A stretch of 64,000 nt of DNA from the NCBI GenBank assembly GCA_900545705.1, contig URAK01000002.1, positions 186,001-250,000 on the forward strand. The letters are read 5' to 3'. This document shows, piece after piece, positions 60,651 through 64,000 of the stretch (position 1 is its first letter; each line of letters begins with the position of its first letter). The DNA is from an uncultured Opitutales bacterium. GTDB taxonomy: Bacteria; Verrucomicrobiota; Verrucomicrobiia; Opitutales; Intestinicryptomonadaceae. The notes beneath the pieces were generated by a model. The model had not been told where the DNA came from. It ran no database searches and saw only the letters and a list, made by a program, of their open reading frames with translations. Made by a program: the position numbers and the translations under genes.

Positions 60651-62889
60651 ACTTAGCCGCGGCGCGGATTTTGTAAAGCTCGGAGGCCACCTCGCGGCAA
60701 GCGTCGGCAAGCGCGTAATCCGGGTTGTCGGTCACGCTCACAAATCCGCATGTTGCATTCGCGCCGTCCCCGCGGCCGGTAACAAACATATCCTGCCATT
60801 GGAACCAGTGCGCACCCACAATATTCGGATTTTCTATCGTGGAAATCATATATTTCTTATAGGCCTCAGCCGCCTCTTTGGCGTTGGGAACTTCGAGCAA
60901 ACCGCCGTACGGAGAACCCTTGTCTATCCTTCCGATATGGAATTCTCCGATAATCATGGGCTTGTCTTTTGCCCCGGGCGGAGGCGCGTAGGACGACACG
61001 TCCGAGCGGTATATGTTGCAGCTTACAACGTCGCATATCTCATATGCAGCACTCGCAGTCAGTTCATTCTCGACTGTCAAAAAGCGGCAGCCCAAATAAA
61101 GAGCCTTGGGGCACGCCGCCTTTACGGCGTCTCTGCACACTTTAAAGTAGTGCTCCAAAAATAGTTTTTCAAAAGCGAGCAAATCGTCTTTTGCGTTTTC
61201 CATTTTTGGCTCAAAGTCCGTGCGCGCCAAGAAATCGTTCCAATCGGAATAATTGCTCTTCCAGGCTTTGTTCAATGCCGCAACAGTTCCGTACTTTTTT
61301 TCGAGCACCTTTTGCATTTCAATCTTTGCAGGCTGCGTCGCAGGGCAGGATAGAACGGCAAGAGCTGTCACGCCCACTTTCCGCTGCCATGAGATCTCGT
61401 TGTCTACAAATGCGCCTATGCAGCATTTCAAATTTAGCAAGTTGGAGTACCTTTTTACATTCTCGGCAGTTTTTTCGGCAAACGTCGGGGCAAAATAATC
61501 CTGCATATTTCCCCACAGCACATAAAGCTTGCGTTTTGTTTCAAGCGGGATTGTTCCGCCGCTCGGTATGTAGACTGTAAACGGAATACTGTCCGACTTC
61601 ATTATCGGTGACGCCGACCACGCTCCGAGAGTATTCAGGCCCCATTTTTTGAAACGCTTCGACGCAATTTTCCAATAGTTGGCGACTCCGTCTTTGCCGT
61701 ATTTGAGCTCGATATTCCTGCGCCCGAGCGCGTATGTTTTAATCTCGCGGTTATAGTATGTAGTCCCCGGCTTGTATCCGCGCGATTTTGACACATACGC
61801 AGGATCTATTTTTTCAAAATAAAATTCCCTGTCTGTAATTGGGGTTGATTCAAAAGCGCCAACGCACGTCACCCCGATAGACCAGAACAAGTTTCCGTCG
61901 GGATCGCGGAAATACCATTTGCCGCCGACCTTCGCCGTTGTGAATCCCGGAGTTTTCGGCGCGCCTGATGCCGAATTTGCGAGGCCACCGAACTCGTCCC
62001 TTCCGGCGATATCGGGCCTCGATTCATTATAGCGCTTTTCTTCCTCTATTTGTTTTTTTAAGTCTTCGACCGAGCGCGCCTTCCCTTCCCATTCTACGTG
62101 CTTGAATTGACCGAGCTCGTCTACCATTGGGAAATATTTATCCTTCGGGAGGTAGTACGAGGGGTTTTTAATATCAAACATATTTTGGTTGATGGGGGTT
62201 TTGCGCATTCCAATAAACGCGTCGGATTTTGTTATCCATGAATCGGCATTTATTCCCTCGGCATGCGTAATTTTTAAGTCGTCTATTATTGTCTTGCAAC
62301 CCCAGTGGGACGAGAACCTAAACGCTGCGCCATTGGAGTCGGAAGGTATCATAAAATACAATTTTACATTTCCTTTTTGCCCGGGCGCCGAGGCGAAGAT
62401 ATACCGTCCATAGAATTCGCCCTTATCGCCAACCATCGAGACATAATTATCCGAAGATTGATTTAAGGATTTCAAAAGGTTGTACTTAAACTCTACAACA
62501 TAGACGTTTCCGGGCTTAAACCTCATGTTCTTGTTGAACTCGGCCGCAAGCACCCATTCCTCAGATGAGCCCATAGAATCGAGGCACAGCGATTTATTGC
62601 CGGAAATCGCCTCACCGCCTGAGACGAATTTTAAAGGATTTCCCTTCCCCACAAGTTTTGTGAATTTTGAAGTATCCCCTTCAAAATCTTCATCTAACAA
62701 TACATTCAGCTTGCCGACTTCCTTAACGGGTGCAGCCGCCGCCGAACTCTTCGGCGCATTTTCAACGGCACTTAACTTGGAGTCTTTAATAGGCTTTGCC
62801 TTGCTATTGCTATTATTGGTAGATACGTCCTCACTGCAGCCAAATATTGCAATGATTGATACTAAGAGTAATATTGATATTTTCTTCAT
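60649..62889 (-). CDS. GH50-like agarase-type lipoprotein
   Basis: Predicted exported polysaccharide-degrading lipoprotein. The 746 residues begin KKISILLLVSIIAIFGC (lipobox). A Ser/Ala/Lys linker follows, then a carbohydrate-binding-like beta domain at about 60-210 (LLDEDFEGDTSKFTKLVGKG, then FRFSSHWGCKTIIDDLKIT). The catalytic (beta/alpha)8 barrel has GKWYFRDPDGNLFWSIGVTC, the acid/base glutamate expected in GAFVDNEISW, and the nucleophile in PMIIGEFHIGRID. This layout resembles GH50 beta-agarases and related GH-A clan enzymes, but substrate specificity cannot be fixed. It sits nine bases after a PEP-CTERM gene on the same strand, so the two are probably one operon. Confidence 0.85.
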   Translation of the reverse strand: MKKISILLLVSIIAIFGCSEDVSTNNSNSKAKPIKDSKLSAVENAPKSSAAAAPVKEVGKLNVLLDEDFEGDTSKFTKLVGKGNPLKFVSGGEAISGNKSLCLDSMGSSEEWVLAAEFNKNMRFKPGNVYVVEFKYNLLKSLNQSSDNYVSMVGDKGEFYGRYIFASAPGQKGNVKLYFMIPSDSNGAAFRFSSHWGCKTIIDDLKITHAEGINADSWITKSDAFIGMRKTPINQNMFDIKNPSYYLPKDKYFPMVDELGQFKHVEWEGKARSVEDLKKQIEEEKRYNESRPDIAGRDEFGGLANSASGAPKTPGFTTAKVGGKWYFRDPDGNLFWSIGVTCVGAFESTPITDREFYFEKIDPAYVSKSRGYKPGTTYYNREIKTYALGRRNIELKYGKDGVANYWKIASKRFKKWGLNTLGAWSASPIMKSDSIPFTVYIPSGGTIPLETKRKLYVLWGNMQDYFAPTFAEKTAENVKRYSNLLNLKCCIGAFVDNEISWQRKVGVTALAVLSCPATQPAKIEMQKVLEKKYGTVAALNKAWKSNYSDWNDFLARTDFEPKMENAKDDLLAFEKLFLEHYFKVCRDAVKAACPKALYLGCRFLTVENELTASAAYEICDVVSCNIYRSDVSSYAPPPGAKDKPMIIGEFHIGRIDKGSPYGGLLEVPNAKEAAEAYKKYMISTIENPNIVGAHWFQWQDMFVTGRGDGANATCGFVSVTDNPDYALADACREVASELYKIRAAAK

Positions 62890-62898
62890 AAAAAAAAT

Positions 62899-64000
62899 TT
62901 AGATGTTTCTGCGACGCGCAATTGCCGTTGCCAATGCTATCATTCCCAAAAGCGCTGCCGTGACACAAGGTTCCGGGACACTGTAAACGAGAGTTCCACC
63001 TTCACCGACGGAACCATTAAGAATGAACTCGCCGCCAAGCTCGTTGCCATTTTCGTCGAATGCCACGAGTGTCGAGTTTGCATCGAAGTCGGCGGAAAGA
63101 TATTCAAAATCGACAACTATGATATCGTGCAAAGCCAAGTCCTCGGAGGAGAACACAACTTTCACAGCATTTGCCGCCGATACCGACAGCGTGTCAGCAA
63201 ATATTGTGCCTCCGTAAACGAGTTCCCCACCGCCAATCGACAGAGTTCCAACTTTCTCAGCGGTCGACAGCCTCAGGCTGCCGCCGTCAATGGAAACCAT
63301 ATTTATTGCAAGCTCGCTGTTTAATATGAATTCGCCTTTGGTGACGTTTACGTTGTCGATTTGCATGTCGCTTTTTTCAGCAACTCCCGATATTCCAAGC
63401 AAGTCCCCGTTGGCCGCCTTGTAAATGCTCACGGATTGGCGCCCGTCGCCGTTCATCGTAAAGTTTACAGTCGAGCCGGAAGACGCAAAGTCTGCAAAAA
63501 CTCCCTTAAAATCGCCGCCTTTAAAAGTTCCGTCGGCGGAGTTTTGGAACACGAAGTCCGCAACGACATTTTTGCTGGCAGTCATAAATACGCCTTTACC
63601 GCTCGAAGAAAGCCCGCCCAAATTTGCCAAAAAGTTGGATCCCGTGCTTGAGTTGTTGTCGCGCATATCAAAGGCGTGGTATCCGCCTGCCGACGCTTCG
63701 CCGGTATATTCAAATTTTAGGGCGCCGGCTACGTCCATCTGCATTGTGTTTCCCTTCACAAAGCTTACGCGCGTAGCGTGGTATTTAGACGTTGAGAGTA
63801 TCATGTCCCCGCCGACATTCAGAAATTTAAATGTCGAAGCGGAATTGTCGTTGGCAAACCTCAACTGCTTAATCGACTTGCCATCGTACATATAGTCGGA
63901 ATCTACCCGGCTAATATAGTCGCCGGTAAAATTCATAGTGTTCAATACGTGAATTTCCGTATTTACCGTCGAGATTAGCGAGCGAAACGCTTTCGTAGTG
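62899..64000 (-). CDS. PEP-CTERM autotransporter-like surface protein, 5' end outside
   Basis: At least 367 residues are visible; the frame continues past the window edge without an internal start that looks authentic. The body is rich in Gly, Ser, Asn and Val with beta-helix-like repeats (GDMILSTSKYHATRVSF and VSIDGGSLRLSTAEKVGTLS). The C-terminus is a sorting tail, VPEPCVTAALLGMIALATAI followed by ARRRNI, with Cys where Ser is usual. It is similar in plan to the protein at 45563. Probably exported, processed by an exosortase and attached to the envelope. The partner glycosidase follows after nine bases. Confidence 0.85.
   Translation of the reverse strand, partial: TTKAFRSLISTVNTEIHVLNTMNFTGDYISRVDSDYMYDGKSIKQLRFANDNSASTFKFLNVGGDMILSTSKYHATRVSFVKGNTMQMDVAGALKFEYTGEASAGGYHAFDMRDNNSSTGSNFLANLGGLSSSGKGVFMTASKNVVADFVFQNSADGTFKGGDFKGVFADFASSGSTVNFTMNGDGRQSVSIYKAANGDLLGISGVAEKSDMQIDNVNVTKGEFILNSELAINMVSIDGGSLRLSTAEKVGTLSIGGGELVYGGTIFADTLSVSAANAVKVVFSSEDLALHDIIVVDFEYLSADFDANSTLVAFDENGNELGGEFILNGSVGEGGTLVYSVPEPCVTAALLGMIALATAIARRRNI

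Overview
The window reads as chromosomal DNA of an anaerobic, Gram-negative, probably gut-dwelling member of the Verrucomicrobia, most likely Opitutae-like. This lineage is inferred from gene content, not from a marker-gene search. The basis is an outer membrane (lpxA, an lpxC-fabZ fusion, a secretin, a beta-barrel protein), two proteins with VPEP-type (PEP-CTERM) sorting tails, many exported glycosidases, a Na+-pumping methylmalonyl-CoA decarboxylase operon for succinate-to-propionate fermentation, and A-rich leaders that mostly lack a Shine-Dalgarno site. I saw no rRNA, tRNA, CRISPR array or insertion sequence.

Layout. 1-3.3 kb (minus): thiG (cut by the window edge), a small helix-hairpin-helix protein, a TPR protein, coaX and a small lipoprotein. 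3.5-9.8 kb (plus): a compact type II secretion/type IV pilus-like operon with secretin, a Pro-rich exported partner, ATPase and inner-membrane platform, but no pseudopilins. 10-13 kb (minus): a degenerate chemoreceptor-like protein and an exported protein. 13.4-15.2 kb (plus): a large protein with a GG/Arg-rich N-terminus and an acidic tail. 15.6-23.2 kb: a YacP/NYN nuclease, GH97, ApbE, a coiled-coil membrane protein and a large lipoprotein. 23.6-30 kb (minus): epimerase, mmdA, gamma subunit, biotin carrier, beta subunit and acetyl/succinyl-CoA transferase, which together form an energy-conserving propionate module. 30-37 kb: a membrane protein, a Gfo/Idh/MocA oxidoreductase, an SSS symporter and an unknown exported protein. 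37-44.3 kb (minus): the housekeeping run nusA-infB-rbfA-nrnA-truB-ribF. 44.5-51.3 kb: small exported proteins, a PEP-CTERM protein, DUF1805, META, a monooxygenase-like protein and GH127. 51.8-54.6 kb (minus): lpxC-fabZ, lpxA and HU. 55-57.7 kb (minus): an isolated four-gene Mu-like terminase block. 58-64 kb: a beta-barrel protein, an iron alcohol dehydrogenase, a degenerate ~70-bp tandem repeat, a GH50-like lipoprotein and a second PEP-CTERM protein cut by the window end.

How it works together. The exported glycosidases and the SSS symporter fit polysaccharide or glycoconjugate use. Sugars would be fermented via succinate, and the decarboxylase would turn part of that energy into a Na+ gradient that the symporter could use. 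The most unusual items are the Mu gp25-28-like block with intact terminase catalytic residues but no other phage genes, the MmdB-type pump subunit with a ~150-residue insert resembling a split lipoyl/HlyD module, the ~70-bp repeat array at 60.3-60.65 kb, and the degenerate chemoreceptor-like protein with no chemotaxis genes nearby.
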